Assembly (NCBI RefSeq): GCF_900128595.1
Contig: NZ_LT635893.1
Location: 186,001 to 250,000 of the forward strand
Length of the DNA: 64,000 nt
From: Buchnera aphidicola (Cinara pseudotaxifoliae)
GTDB taxonomy: Bacteria; Pseudomonadota; Gammaproteobacteria; Enterobacterales; Enterobacteriaceae
Direction: 5' to 3'
The position numbers were made by a program, and so were the translations under genes. Each line of letters opens with the position of its first letter. Within the stretch, counting starts at the first letter, position 1. Below are positions 20,827 to 30,347 of this stretch, piece after piece. The notes under the pieces are model-generated. The model did not search any database, was not told where the DNA came from, and worked only from the letters and a program-made list of their open reading frames with translations.

Positions 20827-20842
20827 TACGATATATATCGTA
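20827..20842. repeat. Perfect 16-bp palindrome upstream of fabI
   Basis: TACGATATATATCGTA is self-complementary. It lies about 150 bases before fabI and about 120 after mnmA. It could be a regulator site or part of a terminator; nothing in the sequence decides between these. Confidence 0.45.
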
Positions 20843-20992
20843 AATAATTTTTATTATTTTAAATATATAAAATTTCATTGTTAATAAAAACATTAATTAT
20901 TATATAATATATAAAAATAAACATACAGTTTGTTGTTTTATTAATATAATGAATATTTCATCGTTAATAACATAATTGGTATATTTAAATAT

Positions 20993-21757
20993 ATGGCTTT
21001 TTTAAAAAATAAGAAAATTTTGATTTTTGGTATCAAAAATTATTTTTCTATTGCGTGGGGAATTGCTGTAGCAATGCACAAACAAAAAGCTAAACTAGCT
21101 TTTGCGTATCATGATGTAAGATCAAAAAAAAAGATCGAATATTTAGCTAAACAAGTTCGTTCCGAAATTATTTTAAAATGTGATTTAAACTCAGATAATT
21201 CAATAAAAAAATTATTTAAAAATTTACATAAAATATGGGGTAATTTTGATGGAATAGTTCATTCTATAGCATATGTTCCTCAAGTGCAGTTAAATAAAAA
21301 TTATGTCAAGATAATTAATCGCAAAGATTTTCTAAATGCACATGAACTTAATTCTTTTAGCTTAGTAGCAATAGTTAAGGAAGCTGAAATTTTTCTTAAT
21401 GATAAATCAGTTATTTTAACATTATCATATATTGGAGCTATTAAATATGTTCCGTATTATAATATAATGGGTATAGCGAAAGCTTCATTAGAAGCAAATG
21501 TTAGGTATCTATCAGTTTCTATGGGGAAAAAAAACATACGAGTAAATGCAATTTCATCAGGACCTGTAAAAACTGTTTCGGCCTATAGAATAAAAAATTT
21601 TCATAAAACTATAAAAAAAAATAAAAATAATTCTCCTTTACGAGCTAATGTAACTACACAAGAAATAGGAAATGTCGCAGCATTTTTATGCTCTGATTTA
21701 TCCAGTGGAATCACCGGACAGATTATATATGTAGATAATGGAAATAATATTCTATAA
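20993..21757 (+). CDS. fabI: Enoyl-[acyl-carrier-protein] reductase (NADH)
   Basis: Last reduction step of each fatty-acid elongation cycle. Short-chain dehydrogenase fold: MAFLKNKKILIFGIKNYFSIAWGIA (NAD-binding loop), DGIVHSIAYVP, and the catalytic Tyr-x6-Lys in YYNIMGIAKASLEANVRYLS. RVNAISSGPVKT and NVAAFLCSDLSSGITGQIIYVDNG complete the fold. It is 254 aa against 262 in E. coli. It starts at ATG 20993 after a 282-base spacer from mnmA and is followed by rnb. Confidence 0.96.
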   Translation: MAFLKNKKILIFGIKNYFSIAWGIAVAMHKQKAKLAFAYHDVRSKKKIEYLAKQVRSEIILKCDLNSDNSIKKLFKNLHKIWGNFDGIVHSIAYVPQVQLNKNYVKIINRKDFLNAHELNSFSLVAIVKEAEIFLNDKSVILTLSYIGAIKYVPYYNIMGIAKASLEANVRYLSVSMGKKNIRVNAISSGPVKTVSAYRIKNFHKTIKKNKNNSPLRANVTTQEIGNVAAFLCSDLSSGITGQIIYVDNGNNIL

Positions 21758-21870
21758 TATATTGTTATATCATACAAAATTTTTTTGATTATCAAATTAA
21801 CGTAAATATATATTAGTGTTAATTTAATTTCATTTTAAAAATAGTAATAAAATTATTAGGTTATAATATT

Positions 21871-23823
21871 ATGTTTCAAAATAATCCTATACTTATGCAA
21901 TTAAAAAACCAATTACAAAAAAAAACACTTCAAGTAGAAGGAATTGTAAAAAGTACGTCTAAAGGTTTTGGTTTTTTAAAAGTAGATTCTCAAACAACAT
22001 ATTTTATTCCTCCTAAAAATATGAAAAAAGTTATTCATGGAGATAGGATAATAGGATCTGTTCAAAAAATAAATAACAAAGAAATTGTATTTCCTAAAAA
22101 ATTAATAAAACCATTTTTAAAAAGATTTATAGGATCTGTGCATAAACATAATAATTCTATTTATATACAACCTAGATATCCATATATACGAGATATAACG
22201 TTTCATAAATATAAAACTACTATTAAAAGATCCTGGAAAAATGGTGATTGGGTTACTGCAGAATTATGTCAGCATATTCTGAATAATAACCATAACTGTT
22301 TTTGTATCAAAATATTAAAATTTATTTCTGAAAAAAAAAATCCATTATTACCTTGGCATGTTATTTTATCTAAATATAATTTAGAAAAAAAATCACCTAA
22401 AGTAGATTTTTTAAATTTTTTTCCACAGAATATTTCTAATAACGATCGTTTAGATTTAACAAATTTAGATTTTATTACTATTGATAATAACTATACAAAA
22501 GATATTGATGATGCTATTTATGTTGAAGAAACTAATACAAATCATTTAATTCTTACAGTAGCTATAGCTGATCCTACCGAATATATATTAGTAAATACAG
22601 AAATAGATAACATAGCAAAACAACGTGTTTTTACAAATTATTTACCTGGATTAAATATATCGATGTTACCAAAAAAATTTTCTGAAAATCTGTGTTCGCT
22701 ACAACCTCACGTTAAAAGACCAGTGTTAGCATGTAAAATAGTAATTGATAGTAATGGTAAAATCGAAATGAAGCAAACGAATTTTTTTTTAGCCTGGATT
22801 AAATCTCAAAGTAAATTATCGTACGATGATGTATCTGATTGGTTAGAAAAATCAGGAAAATGGAAACCAAAAAATAAAAGAATTGAAAAACAAATACTTT
22901 TATTAAACAAAGTATATATTGTTAGAAATAGTTGGAGAAAAAAATATGCTTTGCTATTTAAAAACTATCCTGAATATACATTTCATTTATCTAAAAAATG
23001 GGAAATACTAGATATTTCTATAGATAGAAAAAGAATAGCTAACAAGATGATTGAAGAGTCTATGATTTCTGCAAATATTTGCGCTGCTGATTTTTTGGAT
23101 AAAAAATTGGGTTTTGGTTTATATCATGCACATTCTGGATTTAATGACTTTAACATTAAAAATGTTGTTAAATTTTTAAAAACATATAATATACTATATA
23201 CATCCGAAGAACTTATGACTATATCTGGTTTTTGTAAATTAAAAAGATCTTTGGATATATTGTCCGATGAATATGTAAATTATAGAATATATCGATTTCA
23301 ATCTTTTGGAGAAATATGTACAGTTCCTAAACCTCATTTTTCTTTAGGACTATCTTCGTACGCTACTTGGACATCTCCGATAAGAAAATACAGTGACATG
23401 ATAAATCATAGATTAATTAAATCAGTAATTAAAGGGTGCAAAAATATATCTCCTCCTGATAGCACATTAATATCACATATCGTTGAACGTAAAAGAAAAA
23501 CACGTATGGCTGTTCGAAAAATAGAAGAATGGTTATACACAAATTTTTTTCATTCAATAAATTATAATAATCAAAATTATTATGCATATATTGTTGACAT
23601 TTTTGGAAGTGGGATAAATGCTCGTTTACTAAAAAATGGAGCCTTTATATTTATTCCTTTAAAATATATTCATAATATTCGTAACGAAGTAATTTGTAAG
23701 CCAGAATATGGGGTTGTTTACATAAAAAATAAAATTCATTATAAAATATCAGATAATATTCTTGTACATTTATTATATATAAATAATATAACAAAAAAAA
23801 TTATTGCAACTTTAGTAAAATAA
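21871..23823 (+). CDS. rnb: Exoribonuclease II
   Basis: Processive 3'-5' RNase of mRNA decay. Cold-shock domains precede the RNB domain. The metal-binding aspartates are in FITIDNNYTKDIDDAIYVEE; TSPIRKYSDMINHRLIKSVIKG and RIYRFQSFGEI are conserved; a C-terminal S1 domain ends the protein. It is 650 aa against 644 in E. coli and aligns from MFQNNPILMQLKNQL onward, fixing the start. A small inverted repeat (7-base arms) at 23825-23841 directly follows the stop codon. Confidence 0.97.
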   Translation: MFQNNPILMQLKNQLQKKTLQVEGIVKSTSKGFGFLKVDSQTTYFIPPKNMKKVIHGDRIIGSVQKINNKEIVFPKKLIKPFLKRFIGSVHKHNNSIYIQPRYPYIRDITFHKYKTTIKRSWKNGDWVTAELCQHILNNNHNCFCIKILKFISEKKNPLLPWHVILSKYNLEKKSPKVDFLNFFPQNISNNDRLDLTNLDFITIDNNYTKDIDDAIYVEETNTNHLILTVAIADPTEYILVNTEIDNIAKQRVFTNYLPGLNISMLPKKFSENLCSLQPHVKRPVLACKIVIDSNGKIEMKQTNFFLAWIKSQSKLSYDDVSDWLEKSGKWKPKNKRIEKQILLLNKVYIVRNSWRKKYALLFKNYPEYTFHLSKKWEILDISIDRKRIANKMIEESMISANICAADFLDKKLGFGLYHAHSGFNDFNIKNVVKFLKTYNILYTSEELMTISGFCKLKRSLDILSDEYVNYRIYRFQSFGEICTVPKPHFSLGLSSYATWTSPIRKYSDMINHRLIKSVIKGCKNISPPDSTLISHIVERKRKTRMAVRKIEEWLYTNFFHSINYNNQNYYAYIVDIFGSGINARLLKNGAFIFIPLKYIHNIRNEVICKPEYGVVYIKNKIHYKISDNILVHLLYINNITKKIIATLVK

Positions 23824-23973
23824 AATGATATATGATATCATCATAATATTTTCAAAATAACAGAATAATATAAATTCTAATAAATAAATGACAGTATTAT
23901 ATGATTTACCGGATATTAATAAATACGTATTCATATCAAAAAATAACATTATAACTATACAGAGGATTTTTCT

Positions 23974-24624
23974 ATGAACTTTTTAAGCGCTAATATGTAT
24001 CTTTATTTAAATTTTTTTGTTACCTTGTTTATTTTAATAACTCCAATTAACATAATATTAATGTTTTTGTCTTCTTTTTATTTAAAAAATACCGAACAAA
24101 CAAATCAAGTAAACATATTAATGCATCTTAGTTTATCTATAATTTTATGTATTACTTTGTTTTTAGGTTCTATAGCTTTAAATTTTTTTAATACACCACT
24201 AGCTTTTGTAAGTATTACTGAAGGTATAATGATGTTGTTTACTGCTTGGGCGTTCCTTAAAATTACTATTAGCAATTTTTTTAGTAAACATTCCAAACAT
24301 AATAATTTTATGGACACAAACATGCAATCACCGTATCTTGCTTTAATTACACCTTTTCTTTTAGGAATAGGATCCATTAAAATGGTTATTGCATGGAGCA
24401 TACATAATAATAGTATTTATAATTTATTAGGCGGAGCTACTGTTATAATTTTGTTTTCTATAATATGTTGTTGTATATGTAAAATTAGTTTATATTTTTC
24501 TAAATTTATAAATTATTCCATTATTTTAACAATGATACGTATTTTTGGTTTTTTGTTACTAACTGTTAGTATAAAATCTATTATCTATGGAATTCATAAC
24601 ATTTTTTGTACACCTGCAGTATAA
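23974..24624 (+). CDS. ychE: MarC/UPF0056-family membrane protein, YchE-like
   Basis: A 216-aa integral membrane protein with about six hydrophobic segments (roughly 8-33, 45-70, 75-95, 115-140, 145-168, 180-205). The opening FFVTLFILITPINIILMFLSSFYL and the segment SPYLALITPFLLGIGSIKMVIAWSIHN fit the MarC (UPF0056) family, whose molecular function is not established. A GAGGA site at 23962-23966 precedes the ATG. Two paralogues (ychE and yhgN) occur in related genomes; I choose YchE from the rnb-lipB context, with moderate certainty. Confidence 0.75.
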   Translation: MNFLSANMYLYLNFFVTLFILITPINIILMFLSSFYLKNTEQTNQVNILMHLSLSIILCITLFLGSIALNFFNTPLAFVSITEGIMMLFTAWAFLKITISNFFSKHSKHNNFMDTNMQSPYLALITPFLLGIGSIKMVIAWSIHNNSIYNLLGGATVIILFSIICCCICKISLYFSKFINYSIILTMIRIFGFLLLTVSIKSIIYGIHNIFCTPAV

Positions 24625-24702
24625 CAATTATTAAGACATTCCTTTTGATACAGCTATTGTATTAACTAATTTTTAATTAATTAATGTATATAAAACTAAA
24701 AA

Positions 24703-25326
24703 ATGAAAATCATTATACGACATTTAGGTTTATGTAATTGGTTAAATATAGAAAAAAATATGTATGTATTTACAAAAAATAGAGATAAAAACACTATTGA
24801 TGAATTGTGGTTAGTTGAACATAATCCTGTCTTTACATATGGTATTTCAGAAAAAAAATATAATATTTCTCATATTCATGGAATACCAGTTTTTAATTCA
24901 ATTAGAGGTGGAAAAATTACATATCATGGACCCGGTCAATTAACAGTTTATTTATTAATTAATTTACAAAGAAAAAAAATCAAATTTTATAAATTAGTAC
25001 AAAAAATTGAAGTTGTAATAGTGAAAGTGCTACAAGATTTAAAAATATCATCATATACAGATAAAAAATGGCCGGGAGTATATGTAAAAAAAAAAAAAAT
25101 TTGTTCTTTAGGCTTTAGAATTATAAAAGGTTGTTCCTTACATGGTTTATCTTTAAATGTAAATATGAATTTAACTCCATTTAAATATATTGATCCTTGT
25201 GGTAATAAAAATATATCAATGACACAAATAAAAAAATTTAATAAAAATATTTCTATGAAAATTATAAAAGATTTATTTATAAAAAATTTTTGTATTTTTT
25301 TTGATTATTTTATAATTAATAATTGA
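24703..25326 (+). CDS. lipB: Octanoyl-[ACP]:protein octanoyltransferase LipB
   Basis: Moves octanoate from ACP to lipoyl domains. Conserved blocks: LWLVEHNPVFTYG, RGGKITYHGPGQLTVYLLI, WPGVYVKKKKICSLGFRI (catalytic Lys region), GCSLHGLSLNVNMNL and IDPCGNKNISMTQ (catalytic Cys). It is 207 aa against 213 in E. coli. A run of 14 A at 25086-25099 lies in the catalytic lysine region. It is followed by lipA, and one substrate, the lipoyl domain of SucB, is encoded at 52553. Confidence 0.96.
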   Translation: MKIIIRHLGLCNWLNIEKNMYVFTKNRDKNTIDELWLVEHNPVFTYGISEKKYNISHIHGIPVFNSIRGGKITYHGPGQLTVYLLINLQRKKIKFYKLVQKIEVVIVKVLQDLKISSYTDKKWPGVYVKKKKICSLGFRIIKGCSLHGLSLNVNMNLTPFKYIDPCGNKNISMTQIKKFNKNISMKIIKDLFIKNFCIFFDYFIINN

Positions 25327-25415
25327 TTATTTGATTATATATTTAGCAAAAATTAATATATACATGATTTTACTTGCTGATTTTTTTTAAAAAACAAAAT
25401 CGTAGAAGAATAAAT

Positions 25416-26357
25416 ATGTTTCAAAAAAAAAAAATTAATGTACATAAAAAAAAAGAAAATAATACATATATTATATCTAATATATTACCTAATCATTCAA
25501 ATTCTATGGTTTTAAAAAAACCAAAATGGTTAAAAATTAGATTACCATCTAACTTAAAAAAAATTGATAAAATTAAAAATATTTTAAAACAAAATAATTT
25601 ACATTCTGTGTGTGAAGAAGCTAACTGTCCTAATTTATCTGAATGTTTTAACCAAGGAACTGCTACATTTATGATTTTAGGTTCTATATGTACACGAAAA
25701 TGTCCTTTTTGTGCAGTAAAAAAGGGAAGACCGTTAGAAGTAGATTCTGAAGAGCCTAAAAAAATATTCCAAGTTACTAATAAATTAAATTTAAAATATG
25801 TAGTGCTGACAGCAGTATCTAGGGACGACTTAAAAGACGGTGGAGCTAATCATTTTGCTAAATGTATTTATGAACTGAGAAAAAAAAAAAATATAAAAAT
25901 AGAAATTTTAGTACCTGATTTTCGTAGAAAAGAAAAAACAGCATTAAATATATTTACTCAATATCCTCCAGATGTATTTAATCACAATATAGAAAATGTT
26001 CCAAGATTATATACGGAAGTTCGTCCTGGAGCTAGTTATATTAATTCTTTAAATTTGTTACATCAATTTAAAAAAATGTGTCCAGATGTACCTACAAAAT
26101 CAGGAATTATGTTGGGCTTGGGGGAGAAAAAAAAAGAGATAATATCCGTACTGAAAGATTTAAAATCTGTAGGAGTATCTATAATTACAATTGGTCAATA
26201 TATGCAACCTAGTAAATATCATTTATCTGTAAAAAAATATATTACACCAAGTGAATTTAATGAATTTAAAAAAATTGCTTCATCTTTAGGTTTTGTTAAA
26301 GTTTTTTGTGGTCCTTTAGTGAGATCTTCTTACCATGCTGAACAGCAATATATTTAA
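25416..26357 (+). CDS. lipA: Lipoyl synthase
   Basis: Radical SAM enzyme that inserts two sulfurs into protein-bound octanoate. Auxiliary cluster ligands are CEEANCPNLSEC (Cx4Cx5C), the SAM cluster is CTRKCPFC (Cx3Cx2C), and the conserved terminal RSSY is present in GPLVRSSYHAE. I take the ATG at 25416, preceded by an AGAAGA site, giving 313 aa (E. coli 321); an upstream in-frame TTG at 25374 would add 14 residues with no family support. Likely cotranscribed with lipB. Confidence 0.95.
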   Translation: MFQKKKINVHKKKENNTYIISNILPNHSNSMVLKKPKWLKIRLPSNLKKIDKIKNILKQNNLHSVCEEANCPNLSECFNQGTATFMILGSICTRKCPFCAVKKGRPLEVDSEEPKKIFQVTNKLNLKYVVLTAVSRDDLKDGGANHFAKCIYELRKKKNIKIEILVPDFRRKEKTALNIFTQYPPDVFNHNIENVPRLYTEVRPGASYINSLNLLHQFKKMCPDVPTKSGIMLGLGEKKKEIISVLKDLKSVGVSIITIGQYMQPSKYHLSVKKYITPSEFNEFKKIASSLGFVKVFCGPLVRSSYHAEQQYI

Positions 26358-26492
26358 ATATATAAATAACTTTTATATTCAATAATAATTTTAAAAACAT
26401 AATATATCAATTTTATTAATTTTATCAAAATAAATTAAATATTTATATTGTTTAAAAATATTAAATAATTAATTAATGTATTAAATTATATT

Positions 26493-26533
26493 AAAACACC
26501 AAAAAAAATTAATTTATTTTTATTGGTGTTTTA
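26493..26533. terminator. Bidirectional terminator between lipA and sppA
   Basis: TAAAACACCAA at 26492-26502 pairs with TTGGTGTTTTA at 26523-26533 over 11 bp. It lies between two genes that end facing each other and has A- and T-rich flanks on both sides, so it can serve both strands. Confidence 0.6.
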
Positions 26534-26551
26534 TTAATTTAAATAATTATT

Positions 26552-28417
26552 TTATATAATATATTTATCAAAACAAATAGCATTCAATTTACTAAATGAT
26601 ATATTTTTATATATATAATAAATTTTTTTATAAATAGAAGAAATAGTATTTATAGATTTTTTAGGTAAAAATGTTTGTAAAACGTTATAAGATTGCTTTT
26701 TAAGCAATTTTTTAATTTTATTTTTAGCTATTTCAGAGATAGTATAATTTCTAGTTGTCCATATAACATCAAAACTATTTAATTTTGCTAGTTTAGCTGC
26801 TTTACTAATAGCAACATCTAAATCACCTATTTCATCTACTAAACCTATTTTCTTAGCGTGTTCTCCTAGCCATACTCTACCATTTGCAATTTTTTGTATA
26901 TACTGTTCAGTTTGATTACGTGAATGTGCTACGATATTAATGAATTTTTTATATCCATAAGAAATATCCATTAACATTCTTTTTTTCTCCTGTATCGACA
27001 TATCAGTAAACGAATCAAATGAATCATAATAGTCAGTATGTACCCCGCTAGAATGTATACCTATTAATGACAATGTTTTTTCTAGAGTTGGTATGACAGA
27101 AAAAATACCTATAGATCCAGTAAGTGTAGTAGGGTGAGCTATAATATAGTCACCAGCAGTAGAAATCCAATAACCTCCAGATGCAGCCATATCTCCCATA
27201 GAAATCACTATTGGTTTTTTACATTGTTTTAATTCAAGTAATTTTTGTCTTATACGTTCTGAATCTTCTGTATTACCACCTGGACTGTTTATTCTTAAAA
27301 CTATAGCTTTTATCTTGTTATTATATTGAGCGTGATTAATTTCGCTTAAAACATATGGAATATCCATAGCATCTGGTTCATCGGAACTATCTCCAATTGT
27401 ACCATTTGCTATAATTACTGAAATTTTATTTGAATCTGAAGAGATTTTTTGTCCGTGTAAAGGATAATTATCAATGTTGACAACAGGATAGTCAACCTCG
27501 TTTGTATTTCTATAAAATTTTTTAATTAAATACTCCGTGCAGCTACTTCTTTTAGCAATGTAGTCTATTAAATGATTGTGTAAAGCATACTGTGCAAAAT
27601 TATTATCATGTTTTTTTAACTTTTCAATAAATTCTTTGGAATTAGGACAAATTTCTTGTATAGGTATTTTTCTATTACGTGCTATTACACTTAAGAAATG
27701 TTTCCATTTAAACTGTACAATATTTTTATCTATTTTTTTATTTGCTCTGGATGAACTATTTCTTAAAAAAGGTTCTACAGCTGATTTGTATTTTCCTATT
27801 TTAAAAACATGTATGTGTATTCTAAATTTTTTTAAGAAATTTTTTAGAAACATCTTTGTGTTAGAAATACCGTTAAAATAAATAGATCCACTAGGTAATA
27901 AAAATATCCTATCAGCAAAGCTTGCTAAATAATATTCACTTTGTGAATAATTGCTTCCCATTGCAATAATTGGTTTCTTAGATTTTTTAAATTCGTGTAA
28001 TTTTTTTCCAAAATATTCTAAAACTACTTGATCACTAGAAAAATTATTTTCTGCTTTTAACACAATACCTAGTATCATAGGATCTTTTTCTGCTTGTTTA
28101 ATTTTTTTAGTAATTTCAAAAATAGAATTATCTGGATTATCTGAGTCACTATTATCTGAAAAATAATGAAACAGTCCATGTTTAAATATACTCTGTAGAG
28201 GTGTTTCTTCAAAAGAATCATATAAGCGTATTACTAATACTTTAGGTGTTTCTTTTACAACATCAGTCTTTGGTTTTTCTTTAACATCTTGAAGTGACCA
28301 AATAAATATAAAAATTATTATCAATAAAATTAAGTTTAGTAATACTTCTCTTATTATATTTAATAATTTATATATACATTTAAATATTTTGATTATGAAA
28401 TTAAATAACATGAACAT
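26552..28417 (-). CDS. sppA: Signal peptide peptidase SppA (protease IV)
   Basis: Membrane-bound serine-lysine protease that degrades cleaved signal peptides; it complements lepB. An N-terminal membrane anchor occupies about residues 20-42. Two tandem S49 peptidase domains follow. The catalytic lysine lies in FKIGKYKSAVEPFLRNSS in the first domain and the serine in MGDMAASGGYWISTAGDYI in the second; LRINSPGGN and ANGRVWLGEHAKKIGLVDEIGDL are conserved. It is 621 aa against 618 in E. coli, so it is full-length SppA rather than the shorter SohB. Confidence 0.93.
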   Translation of the reverse strand: MFMLFNFIIKIFKCIYKLLNIIREVLLNLILLIIIFIFIWSLQDVKEKPKTDVVKETPKVLVIRLYDSFEETPLQSIFKHGLFHYFSDNSDSDNPDNSIFEITKKIKQAEKDPMILGIVLKAENNFSSDQVVLEYFGKKLHEFKKSKKPIIAMGSNYSQSEYYLASFADRIFLLPSGSIYFNGISNTKMFLKNFLKKFRIHIHVFKIGKYKSAVEPFLRNSSSRANKKIDKNIVQFKWKHFLSVIARNRKIPIQEICPNSKEFIEKLKKHDNNFAQYALHNHLIDYIAKRSSCTEYLIKKFYRNTNEVDYPVVNIDNYPLHGQKISSDSNKISVIIANGTIGDSSDEPDAMDIPYVLSEINHAQYNNKIKAIVLRINSPGGNTEDSERIRQKLLELKQCKKPIVISMGDMAASGGYWISTAGDYIIAHPTTLTGSIGIFSVIPTLEKTLSLIGIHSSGVHTDYYDSFDSFTDMSIQEKKRMLMDISYGYKKFINIVAHSRNQTEQYIQKIANGRVWLGEHAKKIGLVDEIGDLDVAISKAAKLAKLNSFDVIWTTRNYTISEIAKNKIKKLLKKQSYNVLQTFLPKKSINTISSIYKKIYYIYKNISFSKLNAICFDKYII

Positions 28418-28816
28418 ACAAATAACGATCCTCTTACAATAAGATAATTTTTAAAAAAAAATGATATATAAACTTTAAACAACTAAAAGATTATATATAC
28501 ATCATAATTATTAACTATTTTAATATAAAATATGTATATATGTTATACATATTAAATACAAAATAATGTATATTTAAAAATATTTAAATAAATTTATTAA
28601 TACAATTTTATACATAAAATAAATATTTTTAATAAATGTTATTATGTTCGTGAAAACTTATCTTTATTATTTAAATTTTTTTAATTTTAAATATAATTAT
28701 TTTAAAAATAATTATATTTGCATCTATAAATAACTAGATATTACTGTTTTTTTTACAAAATTTTATTTATTTAATTTTAATTAATAGAAAAATTCTATTT
28801 TATATAATATATATTT
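28418..28816. other. sppA/yciA intergenic region
   Basis: No gene is visible in about 400 bases. It contains a 31-base near-perfect palindrome at 28689-28719 downstream of yciA and should contain the sppA promoter nearer 28418. Confidence 0.6.
28689..28719 (-). repeat. 31-base near-perfect palindrome downstream of yciA
   Basis: AAATATAATTATTTT (28689-28703) and its exact reverse complement (28705-28719) are separated by one base. As RNA it would form a hairpin with a stem of 12-13 bp. It follows yciA on the reverse strand but lacks a clean T tail there, so I leave it as a repeat with possible terminator or mRNA-end role. Confidence 0.55.
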
Positions 28817-29233
28817 TTATATAGAATTAATTGTAGACAATAATTTTGGATGACCTTTTTTATCTATAGCGACATAAACAAATGTAGCTGTGGTTGTGCA
28901 GTATGATAATCCGCAAGAACGAGAATTCATTTTTTTAATCCATACTTCAATTTGAATAGTGATAGAAGTATTTCCTATTTTAATGCATTGAGCATAACAA
29001 GTTACCACATCTCCTACCGATATTGGTTTTAAAAAATTTATATCTTTAACGTGCACAGTATACACTAGTCCTTTTGAAATTTCTTTTGCTAAAATTCCAC
29101 CACCAAGATCCATTTGAGCCATAATCCAACCTCCAAAAATCTTTCCGTTTACATTTCTACTAGATGGCATAGCGAGTGTTTTTAACATTATATTGTCAGC
29201 TTTAGCAATACTGTTATTTTTATAGTTTGACAT
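28817..29233 (-). CDS. yciA: Acyl-CoA thioesterase YciA
   Basis: Hotdog-fold thioesterase acting on short to long acyl-CoAs. Conserved run: LKTLAMPSSRNVNGKIFGGWIMAQMDLGG, then VKDINFLKPISVGDVVTCYAQC and ITIQIEVWIKK. I choose the ATG at 29233 (138 aa), whose N-terminus resembles E. coli MSTTHN; a GTG at 29242 three codons upstream is possible. It follows yciC on the same strand; yciB, between them in E. coli, is absent from the 237-base gap. Confidence 0.93.
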   Translation of the reverse strand: MSNYKNNSIAKADNIMLKTLAMPSSRNVNGKIFGGWIMAQMDLGGGILAKEISKGLVYTVHVKDINFLKPISVGDVVTCYAQCIKIGNTSITIQIEVWIKKMNSRSCGLSYCTTTATFVYVAIDKKGHPKLLSTINSI

Positions 29234-29470
29234 TTGATTCACTAATTAAATTATAAATTTTTTTAAATTTTTATAAAAATTGTCTTTGATCATTATATTA
29301 ATTTTTAAATGTAAAAATTTTTATAGATAATTAACTTTTTTATATTATTAATATCAACATACTTAATTCATTTATAAGATTTATTAATTAAATAATTATA
29401 ATATATTTATTGAACATTTTTTTAAAAATAACTTAAAAAAATTTTATATGTATAAAAATACATATACAAT

Positions 29471-30223
29471 CTAAGAAAAAACTTTTCTATTTCTAGAAAA
29501 ATAATAAAATCTAAATAAGTATATAATTATATAAGAAAAATATATATTTATTAATATATTTAATAAAAAAATATTTATATATATCGGAAATGTATATGAT
29601 AATTTTAATAATATTGAAAATAACCATCTAAATATCAACCAAACTAAAATTTTTGGGATTACAAGATTAACATTAACAAATATTATTTCTATACCACTAC
29701 ATAATGCACTAACTATATTCTTTTTTTCAGCTATATAATAAATAACAGACATAAAAAACATACTATGTAATAATATTTTCAAAATTGTAAAAAAACTAAA
29801 GGTTACTTCTATTAATGAATATTGTAAACAAAGAATCAAGGAAAACAAAAAAAAAGATTTAAATATATGTGATATTATATAATAAAATTTTTTTATTAAA
29901 AATGACGAAATAAATGGTATTAAACCAAATACTAATGTTAACAAAAAAAAATTACTAATAACAGAACTAATAATTTTCGTACGCATTATATAAAAAATTA
30001 TTTTTTTTTGATTTACATCCATATCATGTATTACTTTAAATAAAGATGTTTTTTTTAAGAAATCTATACGATATAAACAGGATACTTCATTTACAGTAAC
30101 ATTAAAAATATAGTGTATCAATAATTTTATAAGTGAAGTTATAGTAGAAAATATTAATATTTTTGTTATATTTTTATAAAAAAAATAATGTACATCTATT
30201 ATTATCATATATATACTAAACAA
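29471..30223 (-). CDS. yciC: UPF0259 membrane protein YciC
   Basis: A 250-aa integral membrane protein with about six hydrophobic segments; molecular function unknown in the family. Sequence similarity is weak because of strong AT bias, so the call rests on size, topology and position between the trp operon and yciA, as in E. coli. The start is TTG at 30223: a perfect AAGGAGG (30231-30237) lies 7 bases upstream, whereas the next in-frame ATG at 30208 is too far away. This is the best ribosome site in the window. Confidence 0.75.
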   Translation of the reverse strand: MFSIYMIIIDVHYFFYKNITKILIFSTITSLIKLLIHYIFNVTVNEVSCLYRIDFLKKTSLFKVIHDMDVNQKKIIFYIMRTKIISSVISNFFLLTLVFGLIPFISSFLIKKFYYIISHIFKSFFLFSLILCLQYSLIEVTFSFFTILKILLHSMFFMSVIYYIAEKKNIVSALCSGIEIIFVNVNLVIPKILVWLIFRWLFSILLKLSYTFPIYINIFLLNILINIYFSYIIIYLFRFYYFSRNRKVFS

Positions 30224-30230
30224 GATATAT

Positions 30231-30237
30231 CCTCCTT
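30231..30237 (-). promoter_or_regulatory. Strong ribosome binding site deciding the yciC TTG start
   Basis: AAGGAGG on the reverse strand, 7 bases before TTG at 30223. Full complement to the CCTCCTT tail of the 16S rRNA in this window. Confidence 0.8.
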
Positions 30238-30318
30238 ATATTAAATAAATAATATATGTTGATATTATAAATGATATGATTATAAAATATATTTCATTAA
30301 AAATATTTTTTTATATAA

Positions 30319-30347
30319 AAATATTTACTTTTTAAGTAAAAATATTT
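30319..30347 (-). terminator. Probable trp operon terminator overlapping the trpA stop codon
   Basis: On the reverse strand the segment 30347-30334 (AAATATTTTTACTT) pairs with 30330-30319 (AAGTAAATATTT) around a 3-base loop, a 12-bp stem with a two-base bulge, followed by T-rich sequence. The stem includes the trpA stop codon. E. coli also ends its trp operon just after trpA. Confidence 0.5.

Noticed and set aside
25374-25415. Upstream TTG start for lipA
   Set aside because: It lacks a ribosome site and family support; the ATG at 25416 has an AGAAGA site.
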